64,000 nt of DNA from Chitinophagaceae bacterium C216 (lineage in GTDB: Bacteria; Bacteroidota; Bacteroidia; Chitinophagales; Chitinophagaceae): NCBI GenBank assembly GCA_028485475.2, contig CP144143.1, positions 1,426,001-1,490,000 on the forward strand, given 5' to 3'. This document shows, one piece after another, positions 63,552 through 64,000 of the stretch. A program made the position numbers and the translations under genes. The notes beneath the pieces are model-generated. The model searched no databases. It was not told the origin of the DNA and worked only from the letters and a program-made list of their open reading frames with translations. Numbering within the stretch: position 1 is the stretch's first letter; each line of letters opens with the position of its first letter.

Positions 63552-64000
63552 TTATTTTGCAAGTGACAATGCTTCATTAGCTTTTTGGTACACCAAGGCT
63601 CGCTTTTTTTCGTGCCACCATTTGGGAGCGGTTTTTTTCATGAGGGTATCAATGTTTCGCATACCGAACAGATTCCACACGCCACGCAGTTTTCCGATAA
63701 GGCTTTTCTGTAATGCACGCAGGCTCATGGCAAAACCTGCATCTAGGTATTCCATGTGATGCCAGTAACCGGCCGGCATGAACAGCGTGTCGCCGTGCTC
63801 GAGAATTACCTCATACCCTTTGGCAAGTTTTACTGCAGGGAAGTTCTCATAATCGAAATTTTCGTAGTACCGGGTATAATCGGCCAGACTCAATACTTCC
63901 CAGGGTTTGCGATAAAGTTTGTACTGTTCTTCAAATGGGAAAAGTAATACTCTTTTGCGTCCTACAAATTGGGTGTGCAGTATATGGCTCATGTCGATAT
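63552..64000 (-). CDS. Cupin_8-type JmjC protein, 5' end cut by the window
   Basis: Cut at the right edge: the frame is open past 64000, and the N-terminal ~150-200 residues lie outside. The visible part is the end of a cupin_8 (JmjC/FIH-like) 2-oxoglutarate oxygenase. The first codons read (x)AT-ATC-GAC, which would give the iron-binding His-x-Asp if the first base is C, followed by MSHILHTQFVGRKRVLLFPF. The third iron ligand is the His in DTLFMPAGYWHHMEY. A basic C-terminal helical tail (KKTAPKWWHEKKRALVYQK) follows. The ATG at 63992 is an internal Met, not the start. A second JmjC gene besides the one at 4084; the target is unknown. Confidence 0.85.
   Translation of the reverse strand, partial: IDMSHILHTQFVGRKRVLLFPFEEQYKLYRKPWEVLSLADYTRYYENFDYENFPAVKLAKGYEVILEHGDTLFMPAGYWHHMEYLDAGFAMSLRALQKSLIGKLRGVWNLFGMRNIDTLMKKTAPKWWHEKKRALVYQKANEALSLAK

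Overview
The window looks like chromosomal core genome of a Bacteroidota bacterium, most likely in or near the family Chitinophagaceae. This is inferred from the gene families present: an Oar-type and an OMP_b-brl_3-type TonB-dependent receptor, DUF2911, DUF6263-like and DUF6515-like secreted proteins, a DUF4369/TlpA-type thioredoxin protein and a GLPGLI-like protein. Several genes also carry Bacteroidota -7 boxes (TAnnTTTG), and Shine-Dalgarno sequences are mostly absent. I see no rRNA, tRNA, CRISPR array, insertion sequence or prophage.

Layout. 1-3.6 kb: the cut-off 3' part of lgt (minus strand), a bacilliredoxin, an Hsp20 and a secreted protein of unknown function. 3.7-6.2 kb: a small cassette made of a 74-residue peptide with an Asp/Gly/Ala hexapeptide tail, a JmjC (cupin_4) 2-oxoglutarate oxygenase and a sucrase/ferredoxin-like thioredoxin-fold protein. 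This is the most unusual part of the window and resembles a RiPP (ribosomally made, post-translationally modified peptide) locus. 6.2-12.1 kb: nth, manA, a YraN-like protein, a lipoprotein, xerD, and DUF2911 and DUF6263-like proteins. 12.3-18.1 kb: a plus-strand operon of MFS transporter, FAD oxidoreductase, glycerophosphodiesterase, Tat-exported endonuclease/exonuclease/phosphatase-fold protein and metallophosphoesterase, probably for scavenging a phosphodiester or sugar compound.

18.1-32.3 kb: glnS, a FadN-type beta-oxidation protein followed by a small cytosolic metzincin, a large Oar-like TonB receptor, an M42 peptidase, a DUF6515-like protein, a second TonB receptor and its upstream AraC regulator. 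32.3-50.7 kb is amino-acid biosynthesis on the minus strand: gltD, gltB, ilvA, then leuA-ilvD-DinB-ilvB-ilvN-DinB-ilvC followed by a ModF-like double ATPase. A plus-strand methionine aminotransferase sits between ilvA and that ATPase. 50.9-64 kb: a Bacteroidota helical-repeat protein, trpB-GNAT-trpA, a TlpA-like protein, a lipocalin-like lipoprotein, yidC, a GLPGLI-like protein, a small secreted protein, a TPR protein, comA-aroE, and the cut-off start of a second JmjC/cupin protein.

The clearest joint function is nitrogen assimilation (GltBD) feeding branched-chain amino-acid synthesis (IlvA, IlvBN, IlvC, IlvD, LeuA); leuBCD are not in the window. TrpBA is present without trpCDEFG. Convergent gene pairs are usually separated by strong bidirectional hairpin terminators, which help define the transcription units.
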